Positions 23,134 to 36,482 of a stretch of 64,000 bases of DNA are shown here, piece by piece. Under the pieces are notes generated by a model. It did not search any database and was not told the DNA's origin. It worked only from the letters and a program-made list of their open reading frames with translations. The stretch covers positions 218,129-282,128 of the forward strand of contig JAIXMQ010000041.1 of the NCBI GenBank assembly GCA_025716855.1, in the 5' to 3' direction. Source of the DNA: Pilaira anomala (taxonomy: Eukaryota > Mucoromycota > Mucoromycetes > Mucorales > Mucoraceae). Every line of letters starts with the position of its first letter. Within the stretch, counting starts at the first letter, position 1. Both the position numbers and the translations under genes were made by a program.

Positions 23134-26100
23134 ATGTCTAGAAGTGACGACGAAGATTCCAACATGTATGGAGATCAGGACGACGAGAATAGTTTAGGTC
23201 ATAATTCTGACGAAGAAGGAGAAGAGATTGGGTATGGACGTAAAACTGCTAATATTGGAAGTGATGATGACGATGAAGAAGAGGAAGAAGAGGAAGATGA
23301 AGAAGAAGCGAGAAAAGTAATACCTTTTTATATAGATATCTATCTATTTTGTTATTGATATACTTAAATTTTTTTTTTTTTTTTATAAAAAAAAAAAAAA
23401 GGTCGCTGAAGGATTTATCGTAGACGACGAAGATTCAGATGCCTCTGCTGATCAAGTCGCTGTTCGACGTAAAAAGAGAAAGAAGGTGGAAGATTGTAAA
23501 GTATTTTTATAAAAAAAACACGTTTTTTATGCATTGCATTTAACCTTTATTTGTGCGCGTATATATATAGATGATGATGATTTAGATGAAGAAGATTTAG
23601 ACTTATTGGAAGAAAATACAGGCATTAAATTAAGTCGTACTACAGGTGTAAGTTTTAAGAATTAGAACAGATTAGATTTTTTTTTTTTTTTCACTATCTA
23701 AAAAAAAAAAAAAAAAAAAAATGATGAATTATGTAGCCTAAATTGAAGCGTCTTAAACGTGGTCGTGAAGAAATATCTCGAGAGGATACAAATCGAGTTG
23801 ATAATATTTTCTCAGATGATGAACAAGAGGAAGATGCATTAAGAGAAGATTCACCTATTCGTGATACCAATCGTCGTCGTGACGACTATGAAACTGAATA
23901 CGATGATGGTCGAGCCAGATACCGTCAACGAGATGCATATGACGATATGGGAGATTTCATTGCCGATGAAGATGATGATGATGACGACTTAAATGAAGTA
24001 TTAGGAGAAAGAGCTCAACCTAGATATGAAGATGCACGTCGTGGTAGAGGAAAAGCCAACAAGGATATGTTGAATATCTTACCTGAAGGTATTAGTGAAG
24101 ATGTACTTGTAGACATGTATGATATCTTTGGTGACGGTGGAGATTATGAATGGGCTCAATATGAAGATGAGGAAACGGAAGCAAATCGTGATCGTGAACC
24201 TCAACTTGCAGATATCTTTGAACCGAGTGAACTTGCAGAACGTATGATGACGGAAGAAGATGAAGAGATTCGATTACGTGATGTACCTGAACGTTTACAG
24301 ATGCGATATGAAGGTGTCAAAAAGACTTTTGAACCCGCTACAAATGAACAAGTACAAGAAGAAGGAAATTGGATCGCTCGTATCATGGCACGTCAACGGG
24401 GTCTGGAGCCAGTGAGTGAACAATTTACTTCGGCTGTGACTTATGTGGTTAGTTTCTTCACGAGAGAGTTCTTGGAAGTACCTCATATCAAAGATCATCG
24501 TCGTGATTTCTTTACAGAAGTAGATCGTGAGACAGGTACAAGTAAAGAAATCTTGAGTGAAAAGGATCTTTGGGAGATTTATGATTTGGATTTCAAGTAT
24601 CAAAGTTTTGTTGATCGTAGACAAGCGTTACAAGATTTTATTCATAAATGTCATATTCAACAAGATGAATATGTAAACACAATGATGTCTCGTGTTGAAA
24701 AAGTTGAAGAGATTTCGGATTTAACAGATTATATCAATCTGAAATTCACTAAACAGATCAATGAAATGCAACAACAGACAAGAGGACCTAAAAGACCTAT
24801 GAATAAGTCTCTTTTTGAATTAAGTCAAACCTCTCGTATTAGTGAATTCTTGTCTCGTTTTGGCATCACAGCAAAACAATTTGGTTCGAATTATATGGAA
24901 GGAAATCGTCGTCATTTTCCTGAAGATCTTATGGTAGATCCTATCGTTGAAGCTGAAATGTATGTAGATGCTAGTTTCCCAGATCCTCATAAAGTATTGA
25001 AGGCAGTTCGATCCGTACTTGCACAAGAAATCTCATATGATCCTCAAGTAAGAAAGGCGATGCGTAAAGATTGGGAATTATATGCCACTGTTTCAGTCAA
25101 GCCTACCGAAAAGGGATATACTGTAATCGATGAACTTCATGCGATGCATCCATTCAAGTTTATAAAAGAAAAGCCAATCAGTGCATTTAATGATGGTCAA
25201 TTTTTACACATCTTGAAAGGAGAAACTGATAATTTATTGAACATTACCATCAGTATTGAAGGATATCCTGCTTGGTTTAATCGAATTGCCGAATTTTATA
25301 TCTCGGATGGGTTCAGTGATTCTGTTCAACAATGGAATGATCAAAGAAAAGAAATTATTGAACAAGCTTTGAAAGAACATTTGATGCCTTTAATGAGTAA
25401 ATATGTTCGAGAAAAGTTACGTGTAGAGGCACAAGAAGCGATCTGTCAAGCTTCTTTTACGAACCTTTACAACAAGATTGATGTTGGACCTTTCCGTGGC
25501 CCTGAATCTCATTTCAAAAGTCCTTTGCCTCGTGTGGTAACCGTTTCATCGGGTAGTGGAACCAATAAAGATCCAATTGTGGCCGTATTCGTAAATCAAC
25601 GTGGTAAAATTGTGGATCAAATGGAAGTACCTAATTTGAAAGATGAACGGTACTGGAAAGAAATGTCTGATTTTATTAAATCCAAGAAACCAAACGTACT
25701 TGGTGTTGCAGGGTATAATGCAGATACACGTCGTGTCATTAAACACATGCAAACCATGTTGGGTGAAATCAATCAATCTCAAGAACACAATGGATTTTCA
25801 AGAATGGATATGGTGGTTGTAGATGATGAAGCATCTCGTCTTTACAAGAACTCTCGTCGTGCTCAAGAAGAATTTCCAGATCATTCAGAAACCATGCGTT
25901 ATTGTATTTCACTTGCACGTAGATTACAAAGTCCTGTATTGGAATATGTTGGATTAGGTCGTGATTTGTTAGCAATTCGTCATCATGATCTTCAATACTT
26001 AGTACCAGAAGATGTACTCTATTTCTTTTTGGAACGTGCTTTAATTAGTGTAGTCAATGATTTAGGATTTGATATTAATGCTGCAATCGAAAGTCCTTAC

Positions 26101-27458
26101 CTTGCAAATGCACTTCAATATGTTTGTGGTTTTGGTCCACGTAAATCGCAAAGTATACTCAAAAAGATTGAAGCCACAGGTGAACTCGAAAGTCGTACGG
26201 CGCTTGTATTACGTAAATTAACGCCTGCCAATACATTTATGAATTGTGCAAGTTATCTTCGTATCCATGGTATTGATGGTGCAGATATTTTAGATGATAC
26301 TCGTATTCATCCTCAAGATTATGATTTAGCTAGAAAGATGGCTGCTGATGCACTTGAAATTGATGAAGATGAAATGGATGATTATGCATCCAAAGTAGCC
26401 GTGGTGACACGTGTGATTAAAGAATACCCTGATAAATTAAATGATTTAATCTTGGATGATTATGCTGTTGTCTTGCGTAGACAATATAATGCTCCTAAAA
26501 GACAAATCTTGGAACATATCAAGTTGGAGTTACAAGGTCCTTATCACGATCGTCGTCATCGTTACAGTCGTCCTACTACAGAAGAAACATTCATCATGGT
26601 CACAGGTGAAACACGTCAAAGTTTAAGTGAAGGATATATTATTCCTGCTATGGTAGTTGCAGTACGTGCTAAAATAGCAAATTGTGTACTTGATTCTGGA
26701 TTAGAAGGTATGATTTATATCGATAATGCATCGGATGATCGTATTATGAATATAAGTGATGTATTACAAGTTGGACAAACGATCAACTGTAAAGTACTTC
26801 GAATTGATCGAGAGAAATTTATGGTTGATTTATCATGTAAAGCATCGGATACCAAGCCAGGATCTGATTATCAATTACGTCGTTTACCCGAAGACCCTTA
26901 TTATGATCGAGTAGAAGAAACAAAAGAATATGAACAACATCGTGCTAGTCGTCGTAAACAAGCTAGATCTAAGCGAGTGATTAAACATCCTTTGTTCAGA
27001 CCTTTTAATCATCGACAAGCAGAAGAATACCTTTCTACACGTCAACGTGGAGACTTAGTCATTCGTCCTTCTTCTCATGGATATGATCATATTGCGATTA
27101 CATGGAAAGTTGATGAAGATGTTTATCAACATGTAGATGTAGTTGAAATTAAAAATAAGAATGATCCTAATGCACCTGCTCGTCTCAAGATTGGAAATCA
27201 AATGTTTGAAGATTTAGATGAATTGATCGTCACTTATGTTGAAGCAGTGGCAAGAAAGGTCGAGGAAATTATGGCACATCCAAAGTATCATCCAGGTGGC
27301 ATTGATAATTTAAACAAGTATTTAACTGATTTAACGCATGCTAATCCTAAAATGTCTGCTTATGGCTTCTGTCAAAGCGAGAAACCTGGATACTTTGATT
27401 TAGGATTTAAATTAAATCTTCGTGGTCCACCTATGCGATGGGTAAGAAAAAAAGAAGG

Positions 27459-27504
<46 letters not shown>

Positions 27505-27672
27505 GTTTTATTAACATGTAAATGATAGGTTGTTCGTGTCTTGCCTGATGGATATCGATTACGCGACGTTTCTTATCCTCAAGTAGATGATTTAATTAAC
27601 GGATTCAAACGTATTCAACATACCGAAGCACAAAAACATAAGAAACGTAGTATGCCTAGTAGTAGATATTAA
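23134..27672 (+). CDS. SPT6: transcription elongation factor SPT6
   Basis: Histone chaperone and elongation factor that travels with RNA polymerase II. Five exons: 23134-23316, one from 23402, one near 23570-23650, a very long exon to 27441, and the last from 27529 to the stop at 27670-27672. About 1,390 aa. The N-terminus is extremely acidic (DDDDEEEEEEEDEEEA), as in all Spt6 proteins. Next come the Tex-like core and helix-hairpin-helix (GFGPRKSQSILKKIE), an S1 RNA-binding domain (GLEGMIYIDNASDDR, VDLSCK) and the SH2 region (HPLFRPFNHRQAEEYLS, GDLVIRPSSHG with the phosphate-binding Arg). The last intron contains a long AT repeat. The acidic start implies interaction with Iws1/Spn1 and nucleosomes by family knowledge. 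Confidence 0.96.
27460..27499 (+). repeat. AT microsatellite in the last SPT6 intron
   Basis: About 20 AT units between donor 27442 and acceptor 27528. Confidence 0.9.
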
Positions 27673-27811
27673 AAAAAAAAAAAAAAAAAGTTATAACTAA
27701 CCAACAAATATATAATAAATAAAAGCTTTTTTCTTTTTACTTGAAATACACATAAATATATATAAATTGTTATGATTTGTTATTATTATTTATTATATAT
27801 GTTATTTATAT

Positions 27812-29466
27812 CTAGATGTTGAGAAGTAATCTTCTAGGGTCTTCTACTAATTCCTTGATTCTAACCAAAAATTGAACGGCTTCACGACCATCCACTAATC
27901 TATGATCATAAGTTAAAGCGATATACATCATGGGACGAATCTCAACTTGACCGTTAACAGCAATAGGTCTTTCCTTGATACCGTGCATACCCAAGATAGC
28001 AGTTTGAGGCAAGTTAATAATGGGAGTACCCATTAAAGAACCAAAGACACCACCGTTAGAGATAGTGAAGGTTCCACCAGCCATATCTTCAATTGTGATC
28101 TTGTTATCACGAGCCTTCTTACCGAGTTCAGCAACAGATTGCTCAATCTTCAAGTAATCCATATCTTCTACGTTACGAAGAACGGGAGTAACTAAACCCT
28201 TGGGGGTAGAAACGGCGACAGATAAATCAACGAAATCATGGTAAACAATATCGGTACCGTCAATAGAGGCATTGACAGCAGGGAATTCAGTTAATGCACA
28301 AGCAGAGGCCTTGACAAAGGCAGACATGAAACCAAATTTAACACCGTGCTTCTTGAGAACGGCGTCCTTGTATTCGGAACGAAGACTCATCAAGTTGGTC
28401 ATATCTACTTCATTGAAGGTGGTTAATGCAGCAGCAGTATCTTGAGATTGCTTAAGACGTTCAGCGATTCTAAGACGCATACGGTTCATCTTGACACGGT
28501 TTTCACCACGGTTACCGTAAGGAGATTCTTGAGCGGGAGCAGCAGCAGCAGAAGTAGTAGCAGCAGCAGCAGCAGGCTTAGGAGCAGCAGGCTTGGGAGC
28601 AGAAGATTCCTCCTTCTTGGGCTCTTCCTTCTTGGGCTCTTCCTTCTTGGGTTCTTCCTTCTTGGGTTCCTCGGTCTTTTCTTCGGTCTTCTTGGCAGGA
28701 GCAGCAGAACCTTCCTTGGGTTCATCTCCGAGTTCTAATTTGAAAAAATCGGCACCTACAGACACATTGTCTTCTTCTTGAGCATAGATTTCAACAATGG
28801 TACCGGATGCAGGTGAGTTTACAGTGACATCAATTTTATCGGTTTCGATTGTTGCGACTTCGTCATCTTGTCTAACAAAATCACCTACGTCTATTTTATA
28901 AGAAACATTTAAGAGTTTTGTTAATTTCTTGTGTAATTAATTGAAGTTTTTTTTTTTTTTTTTTTTTATGAACTATTTACTCTTAACCCATTGTTTTAAT
29001 GTGCCTTCTGAAATAGATTCAGCCATTTGAGGAACTTGAACAACCTTATCAGCTATATAAAGTTTTTGTTATTTACATTGTTTCATTTTTTACCCCACAA
29101 AAAAAAAAAAAAAAACCTCAAATTTTATATTAAATTCGTCCCACGCTTTTTTTTTTTTTAAAAAAAAAAAAAGATATCAACCCCCCCCCCCCTTGTTTCA
29201 TTATATTTACCATAAAATCTTGTTTGCATCCAATTGTTAGTACTATAAGAAAGAGAAAGAGTTATGATAAGAAATTTTTTTTCTAAAAAAAAATAACAAG
29301 CAGGGTATACAACTATTTACTTGAATTTTTTGTTGGCAGTTAAAGTCAAAGCAGTAGGTACTTGAACGTGAAGTTGTCTTGAAGCAACTACTTGACGACC
29401 GAGATTTAAAGTTGATTTACTGAGTTGACGGAAAGCCATGGGTGTTGAACGTAATGCTGTTTGCAT
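27812..29466 (-). CDS. KGD2: dihydrolipoamide succinyltransferase, E2 of 2-oxoglutarate dehydrogenase
   Basis: TCA-cycle enzyme that transfers succinyl from the lipoyl arm to CoA in mitochondria. The start at 29466 gives a basic mitochondrial presequence ([18 protein letters not shown]). Middle exons encode [19 protein letters not shown] and the lipoyl domain with ETDKIDV (lipoylated Lys). There is a KKEEP-repeat linker and no peripheral-subunit-binding domain, which is typical of eukaryotic E2o. The long last exon (27812-28765 and slightly further) holds the catalytic domain with [10 protein letters not shown] (catalytic His and Asp). The MAESISEG lipoyl entry and HRLVDG distinguish E2o from the pyruvate complex E2. 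The 3' end faces SPT6 across 139 bp. Confidence 0.95.
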
Positions 29467-29644
29467 TTTATATGAAATATAAGGAAAAAGAAAAAGGATA
29501 AAAAAAAAAGTAAACAACAAGGCCGGTCAAATATTTAACATTTTTATATTATTTTCGAGTGCAGATTTTTTTTTTTTTAATTGTTCTACTGATTACATCA
29601 TGTTTTTTATTATTTCTTTTTTTTTTTTTTTTATTTAAATACAA

Positions 29645-29670
29645 GTGTGTGTGTGTGTGTGTGTGTGTGT
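29645..29670 (+). repeat. GT microsatellite
   Basis: About 13 GT units immediately downstream of the RPB9 stop, in the 207-bp gap before KGD2. Confidence 0.9.
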
Positions 29671-29674
29671 ATCT

Positions 29675-30262
29675 CTATTCAGTCCATCGATGAGCACAAC
29701 CTTTATTACCACATACATAAAATAATGTCATTTTTGCGTCAGCTCGTCGTGAAGAGGATTGGAAAAAGACCGCTTCTGGGTTACCGCAACGAGGGCATTG
29801 AACGTTGGCACGAGGCTATTTTGTTGATAGTATGAAAAAAAAAAAAGGTCAAGTTCAAGATCAAAGGTATGTTTTTTTTTTAGAAAAAAAAAAAGAACTT
29901 ACAAGAGTAGGATCAGTACTTAAATCGGCCAACATCATGGTTTGTTCACTATAAAAAAAGAATAAAAAAAAAAAAGGTTAAAAGAAGAAAAGGTTGAAAG
30001 GGGGTTGTTTATGCCGTACGAAGGAGCGTGTACAATCTCATGACGATAAACACAAATGTTCTCTGCCTCTTCTTCATATTGACAATTTCTACAAGCAAAC
30101 ATTAACTTTCTTAAAGATTTATCTTCTTTTGGGTATAACAAGTTGTTGCTACAGAAAAGAATAATAATAAAAGAAGAAGAAGCTCCGTATTAATATAAAA
30201 TATTGAAAAGATCTGTGGTTTTAAAAAAGGTACCAATCTAAACAGTATTTGAAAGTAGCCAT
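29675..30262 (-). CDS. RPB9: RNA polymerase II subunit RPB9
   Basis: Small zinc-ribbon subunit of RNA polymerase II involved in start-site choice and transcript cleavage/fidelity. Four exons: exon 1 codes MATFKYCLD and splices inside a Cys codon to exon 2 ([10 protein letters not shown]). The third begins within Ser of HAPS and gives [17 protein letters not shown]. The last ends HRWTE at the stop at 29675-29677. Two zinc ribbons are visible: CLDC with CRNC at the N-terminus, CPRC with CGNKGC at the C-terminus. DPTLPR is a signature of the family. About 110 aa, the normal size. Confidence 0.93.
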
Positions 30263-30979
30263 GATTACTTTAAAGAATGTAAAAAAAAAAAAAAAAAAAA
30301 AAGAAAAAAAAAATGCACTGAAAAAGAAAGACGTTATACTTATGTAAAAATTCTTGTCGCGATTATAATAAAAGAAATTGTGACTTTGAAGAGAAAGAGA
30401 TAATTGTTAAGAAAGAGGTTTGTGTTTAACCTTCAAGGGCAAAAATGTTAAAGTAGAGTGTGTATTTTGATTTACTTTTGTTGTGAATTTGAGGAGGCGT
30501 TCAATTCGTAACCATGGTTTTTTTTTTATGAAGTTTAAGCAGTAAATTTCGAATTTGGATGCGCAAAAAAGTTTTGTAGGAGTTTTTTTTTTTTCGGAAA
30601 CCATGGTGTAATTTAATAAAAAGACAGGACACGTATTTTTATGTAATGTACATTTGCCAATCTCTTTTTTTATGTTTTCAGAACAGATCTGGATATTACA
30701 TAATTTATTTCCAAATCGATTAATGATAAATGGATCGACTTTTTTTTTTTTGTGTGGCGAAAGAAAGCTTAAACATTTATCATATTGTGTACAACCATTC
30801 TAATTCAAATAAGGATAAACAAGACTTATTTGGAACACAGGAAGTGTGAAAAGAAGACGTGACAGTTTTGTGAATTAATAATCAAATCACGATTAAAACC
30901 GCAATATAAAAAGGAAAAGAAAAGGGTCTGTAAACTTTCTTTTTTTTTTTAACTCAACAACAAAAAAAAAAAAAAAAAG
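30263..30979. other. divergent intergenic region, 0.7 kb
   Basis: Shared promoter region of RPB9 (-) and the Old Yellow Enzyme gene (+). No exon; TATA-like TATAAAAA at 30905-30912. Confidence 0.6.
30905..30912 (+). promoter_or_regulatory. TATA-like box of the Old Yellow Enzyme gene
   Basis: TATAAAAA 68-75 bp before the ATG at 30980, a typical distance. Confidence 0.5.
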
Positions 30980-32247
30980 ATGCCTTCTTCTATTTTACCT
31001 TCTCAAGCCGTTCAAAAGCAAGGTGCTAATGTACCTCCACAAATCAAAAGTATCACAACCACTGAAACACCAAAATTATTTACACCAATTACATGTAAAT
31101 CCATCACACTTCAAAATCGTATTGTTGTACCTCCTATGTGTATGTACAGTTCCACTGATGGTTTCTTGAATGATTATCATGTTGCTCATTATGGTTCTTG
31201 GGCTCTTAAAAGACCTGGTATGATTATTATTGAAGCTACTGCAGTTGAAGCAAGAGGAAGAATCTCACCCGATGATTCTGGCTTATGGTCTGATGAACAT
31301 ATTGCACCTCTTAAGCGTGTTGTTGATTTGATAAAGTCTCAAGGATCTGTACCTTCTATTCAACTTGCACATGCAGGTCGTAAAGCAAATATGGGTTCTG
31401 GATGGACTAAAGGTGGATATCATAATATTTCTGAAGAAGATGGAGGTTGGCCTAATGATGTAGTCGGTCCTTCTGAATTACCTTTTGATAAAGATCATGC
31501 TAAACCTCGTGCTTTAAATCTTTCTGAATTGGAAGAAGTAAAGCAACATTGGGTTGATGCTACTATTCGTGCTGATAAGGCAGGCATTGAAGTACTTGAA
31601 GTACATAGTGCTCATGGGTAAGTTATATAATATATAATATTTAACGGAAAAGAAATTGACATGTATACATTTCTTATTTTAGTTATTTATTGCACAACTT
31701 CTTATCTGGAAACTCTAATCAACGTACAGATAAGTATGGTGGATCTTTAGAAAACAGACTTCGATATCCTTTAGAAGTGATTCAAGCAATTCGTAATGTT
31801 TGGCCTGAAGAGAAGCCTCTTTGGGTTCGTTTCTCTGCTACTGATTTTAAGAACCCCGAGACTTTAGGTCGTGATGAAAATGGATGGGATGTATATCAAG
31901 CAATCGAGTATACAAAGGCATTAAAGGCAATTGGTGTGGATGTAGTTGATGTATCTTCTGGTGGTAATCTTCCTGATGTTAAATATCCTATTGGAAAGCA
32001 CTATCAAGTTCCATTTTCTAATGCAATTAAACATGAAGTAAATATTCCAACAGGTGCTGTAGGTTTAATTACTGAACCCAAGGAGGCAGAGGAAATTTTG
32101 CAAAAGGATGAGGCAGATTATATTTTGGTTGGACGTGAACATTTACGTAATCCTGCCTGGACCGTGCGTGCTGTTGCTGAACTTGGTGTACATATGACCA
32201 TGATCAATCAATATGAACGTGCTAATCCCCGCCCTTCTAGAATCTAG
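30980..32247 (+). CDS. NADH:flavin oxidoreductase, Old Yellow Enzyme family (YqjM-like)
   Basis: FMN-dependent ene-reductase of about 400 aa. Two exons, 30980-31617 and 31683-32247, joined inside a Gly codon to restore HSAHGYLLHNFLS. Signatures in order: LFTPITCKSITLQNRIVVPP, MCMYSS (the Cys of thermophilic-type OYEs), AHYGSWA, IQLAHAGRKA (substrate-binding His), NQRTDKYGGSLENR (family motif), WVRFSATD and LVGREHLRNP. The PPMCMYS and HAGRK pattern is that of the YqjM/class III branch rather than of classical yeast Oye. Such enzymes reduce activated alkenes, often under electrophile or oxidative stress; the physiological substrate is not evident. No targeting signal is obvious. Confidence 0.93.
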
Positions 32248-32409
32248 TTTTTTTTTATCCACATTATTACGTATTTAGAAAATAAAATATAGAAAAGTTA
32301 TGTATATGATTTATTTAAAAAAGAACTTCACATATGTACTACAGTACTAACTATTTTAATTTTTGAAGTAATTCTTTTTTTTTTTTGAATTTGCATAATA
32401 TAAGGTCAT

Positions 32410-33590
32410 TCAAGACTTTTCTCCTTTAACCATGACAGGAACTAACCATGGTTTTGCTCCAAGAAGGCCAAAGAAAAAGCTAGATACCTTGATATAGAAT
32501 CTGTTGGACATAGTCATGCCAATACCGTATTTCATGACTGCATCGTGTTGGGCCTCAAATGATTTTGAAAGACCACCAAATACTTCAGAGCGTTTCAAAG
32601 TTACTATTTGAACATTTTTGTATCCAATTTCGATTAATCTCTTTTCGTATTCTTCTGGTGTGACCAAGTTTGCTATAGGTACATGTACAGCCATACAGAT
32701 AGATTTAAAGATAGCGAGTTTCGTAGAAGAAGCATTTTTGATGAAATCGGGATCAATACAAAGATCATAGAGTCCAATGATACCTCCATTTGGTTTTAAA
32801 TAATCCATGGCATTCTTTAAAAAGTCCCATCGTGTGTTATAGTGATATGCTGAATCGATACTGATGATATAGTCGTAAAAGATTTTGGTTGAAATGTGTC
32901 GACCTAAATTATCGGCCGATCCATATATTAATGTGATTTTGTTTTTCAACTCAGAGGTTCTTTTAGATGCAACTTTCCATTGAGATAATTCGTTTGTGAT
33001 GCCCTTCATGATAAAAGTCAGACTTTTTCTTTTCTTTTCAGTAGTTATTAATCAGGATATATTACCGTCACTTTTGATTTATAATGCTCTATATATATAC
33101 GTATTTTTTAATGTCGTCTTGGTGAAATAATTTAAATATTTATTTTTCTTCTTACCTGCTAATAAAATGCATGAATCACCACATCCAAATCCAACATCTA
33201 TTACAAACATATGAAGTCAGTAACCAAAAAAAACATCACAAATAAGATTTTACCCAATACAGTGGAAACAGGTTTCAAATCAATAAACTTAATTACTGCA
33301 TGAACAAGATTCTCACAAGCTTGTGGGAAAGTCAAATTTGGCTTATCCCATAACCCCATATTAAACCAGAATGTCTTTGGTGGTAATTCCAAGTTGAATA
33401 AAATATGTCGTAATCCATATATCTCGTGTTTCCCGGTGGCGCTTTCTGTACTATCTTCGAGCACAAGGCAAGTAAAGATGATTGCGTGCAAGTATAATAA
33501 CACTTCTTTAATTAGACCATCCGTGTAAATTGATATAATAGGTAGAAGGCTTAAGTAGCCGACAAAGAAGACGTTATACTCAATACCCAT
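32410..33590 (-). CDS. class I SAM-dependent methyltransferase
   Basis: Four exons reconstructed: 33254-33590, 33156-33197, a 23-nt micro-exon 33066-33088, and 32410-33003. Phases agree throughout and give about 331 aa. Without the micro-exon no GT-AG pair keeps the frame; with it the protein reads GFGCGDSCILLAEHYKSKVT then GITNELSQW, a textbook SAM-binding sequence (motif I GXGXG-like plus the strand that follows). Later motifs are ITLIYGSADNL and the acidic FDYIISIDSAYHY-type strand. An N-terminal hydrophobic stretch (VFFVGYLSLLPIISIY) and a NMGLWD motif precede the core. The substrate (sterol, lipid or quinone head) cannot be told. No gene symbol is justified. Confidence 0.8.
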
Positions 33591-36482
33591 ATCTCTCTTT
33601 TTTCTTAAAGTAAAAAAAGTAGAAAAGAAAAAGGAAAGTTACATTAAAAAAATATTTTTGGCGTATTTAAAATGTTGATTAAACCGTCACTTTTCCTTGA
33701 TTATATCAGTGGATATGCAATACAGCTCTTTCTATACAACACTACTATTTGTAGTATCAGAAGTGTGGTGTTGCCTGTTTACATCAAGCACAAGTGAAAA
33801 TAGACAAGGATAAACATTCAATCTATCAGTTCTTCTATAAATAGAGTATGATGGGGGGGGGTTTCATTTTTCTTGTTCTCAACGTGTGAGTACTATATTG
33901 TCGCCTTTATAACTTAATTTCTTACATAGATTCATACTTTATCAACAAATCTAAAATTGAATTAGCAGTATTAGTATAAAGCTTTTATTAACGTGTGATT
34001 ACCGGTAGAATTTATTTATCCAAAAAAGAAGAATGCTTCAAAATGTTTCAAAAAAAGATGGTACATATTAAAAATGGGATAATAACTATTATATTGGGAT
34101 GCAAGCATTATGACTCGACTTACCGAGCGTGTATCAAGTTGCTAAAAAAAATCCCAATGAAAATATATAAAAAAAAAAAGTCTTTTCAGATGTGTTGTTC
34201 ATTACTGATTTTTACTGCTTACACACTCAACTTTATTTCAACGAGAATTGGAAGATGAACCAATACAAAACGCGTATGATAAGCTTACAAGAACCCAAGA
34301 GAAATCAAATGTTATTGTCCTTGATCAGGAAAAATAGACTGATTAAAAAAAAGGAAATGTTGAAGACATCGTATAGATTATGAGGATAACGTTGTAATTC
34401 AGTCTTATTTTATTGACCTATTATTGCTCTCAATTAGATGCAATATTCTATCCAAAAATATTTTTAAGGCAGAAGAATGTAATGAGACAAATGTATACGG
34501 CGACTTCTTTGACTTTATTTTCTCTGTCAAATCTGGTTGTATACGTGTCGAAATGGGAACAGTGACCAATAAATCTAAAAGGCATTAAATATTCTAACTT
34601 ATTCCAGTCTCTTTTAGTTCAGAGCGCCAACAATAAGTTATGAATTCGATGTTTTCCACTGGCTGACCGTCTTCTATGAGATAATGAAGTTTATTGCTCA
34701 TGCAGAAAAATAAGAAATAAAGAATTTCATTCTGATTTTGTAAATAATGTTAATTACATACTAATGCGCTGCTTATGCTATTTATAAAAACCATTAATAA
34801 TTAAATTTAATTTGCCAATTGGAACCATAAGCGTCCATGAATATAAGTATTAATTCGTTCTACCCCAATATGTATTAAATAAATATATGTAATCGCTGCA
34901 TAGTATTCCTTATCATTCCATAATATTTGGTTCATGTCAAACGTGTTTATTTTTCAAGTTTGATTTGCTGGGAGTTAAGAAGTTAATTTTTTTCACGAAA
35001 ATGTCCTACTATTTGCATGATTGTATTCTTTTTCTTTTTTGAGGAAAAGAAAGATATCACCAATGACGTTCAGTTAGTTTGTAGTTTGATATTTTGTTTT
35101 AAACTATTTGTTTAAAAGTACATTAAAAAAAAAGACACCGGGGAAGGTAATGTCGGGGTAACGCCTTTTGATTGGACTCTGCGTGAGAATAAATAGATTA
35201 GGTTGTGAGTGAACGAAGTAACAGAAGTAAAATGTGATTTTAAAAATAAATCATTCGTTGGTTTATGAATGCACTTATTTGGAGTGTTTTAATTTGTTCG
35301 GTTAAAATAGATTTGGAATATTCCTGCTGGGTCAACGTAGTAAAAAGTGTGTGTGAGTGTGTGTGCAGGTAGTGTAATAAACAAGTTAAGGAATGCATAA
35401 CACAACATTTGCGTACGTGGTATTTAAAATTGGGGTCAAAGGCTCGTTTTACAACTCACTTTTGTTTGTTGAGAGATGTTGACCGAATGGTACGATAATA
35501 TTTTAATGTTATTAAATGAAGCACTTTTTTTTTTCAATTTGAATAGCGTGCAGCATACACTTTTTTGATTTCCCGTCGGTCAGTTTATTTTTGTATCATG
35601 TTGATATAAAACTGGACCAACGCTAATTTTTTCTTTCTTTTTGATATGATCATGATATCATCTTTTATGACAATTTGACAAGATCAAACTTTAAAAACAA
35701 GTGTAATAAGGAAGAAAGAAAGAAATTCCCGGTAGCAGAAAGTGAATAGAAAGTTTTTATTTATCAGATCTGGTAAGCTGTTACACTACTGTGAAATTCA
35801 ATAAGCCCATTTACAAAATAACATATGTTTACTTCAAAAAATCGTCTCACTATTATTTTTAGATGTAAAATTTTTTGTCACTGTTTCGTCTTTAAAACAA
35901 GAAAGGAACCTGTTAAATAAAAATAATAAGACTTGTAATTGAAATTTGTATTAGTCACTTTTATGACTAACATTCTTCAAGAAATCAAAAGAAAAAAAAA
36001 AAGCGGGAAAGCCAAACAGAAAATCGAATAAAAATCGGGTCGGGTAAATAGGGGTAGGAACCTTTGACTCAATTATTTCTGAAAAAAAATCGTCATATTC
36101 GGGTAAAGTGTGTACATTGTTTATTGTTCTTTTTTCTTGCAAAAAACGTAGTATCTTTTTTAATGAAACAAGATAACATATTTTTTTTTTTAGATACTGA
36201 TAGAGATGAGTAAATCATAAGTAAAGATTATCACATTTTGATCCAATCAGATAGTTTATGAACCAATGAAATTTTTGTCGGTTTTATTGCAAATAAAATA
36301 TCTCAGACCATTTCCACAAATTATTACTCATAGCATTGAGTTTTAATCCATATGACTAATTTTGAGTATCGAATTTTTAATTTAGTATAAAAGGAGAGCA
36401 TAAAAAAAGAAGCATTGATGGTTTCGTTTTAATATTATTATAATAGTAATTACTACTTCTTTAATAACCTTTGATAAACAAT
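33591..36482. other. gene-poor stretch, 2.9 kb
   Basis: No confident gene. Weak protein-like patches between about 34080 and 34590, in different frames and broken by stops, could be an old relic (see findings). The rest is AT-rich non-coding sequence. Includes a G run at about 33853-33860. Confidence 0.5.
36386..36393 (+). promoter_or_regulatory. TATA-like box of the Ecl1-like gene
   Basis: TATAAAAG about 90-97 bp before the ATG at 36483. Confidence 0.5.

Noticed and set aside
28442..28781. Leu/Ser/Arg-rich frames opposite the KGD2 linker
   Set aside because: Antisense of the repetitive KKEEP and Ala linker; composition is an artefact.
33003..33156. Frameshift in the methyltransferase
   Set aside because: Explained by a 23-nt micro-exon with good splice sites.
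33595..34383. Plus-strand frames in the gene-poor stretch
   Set aside because: Short, low-complexity and without splice support; kept only as a weak relic finding.
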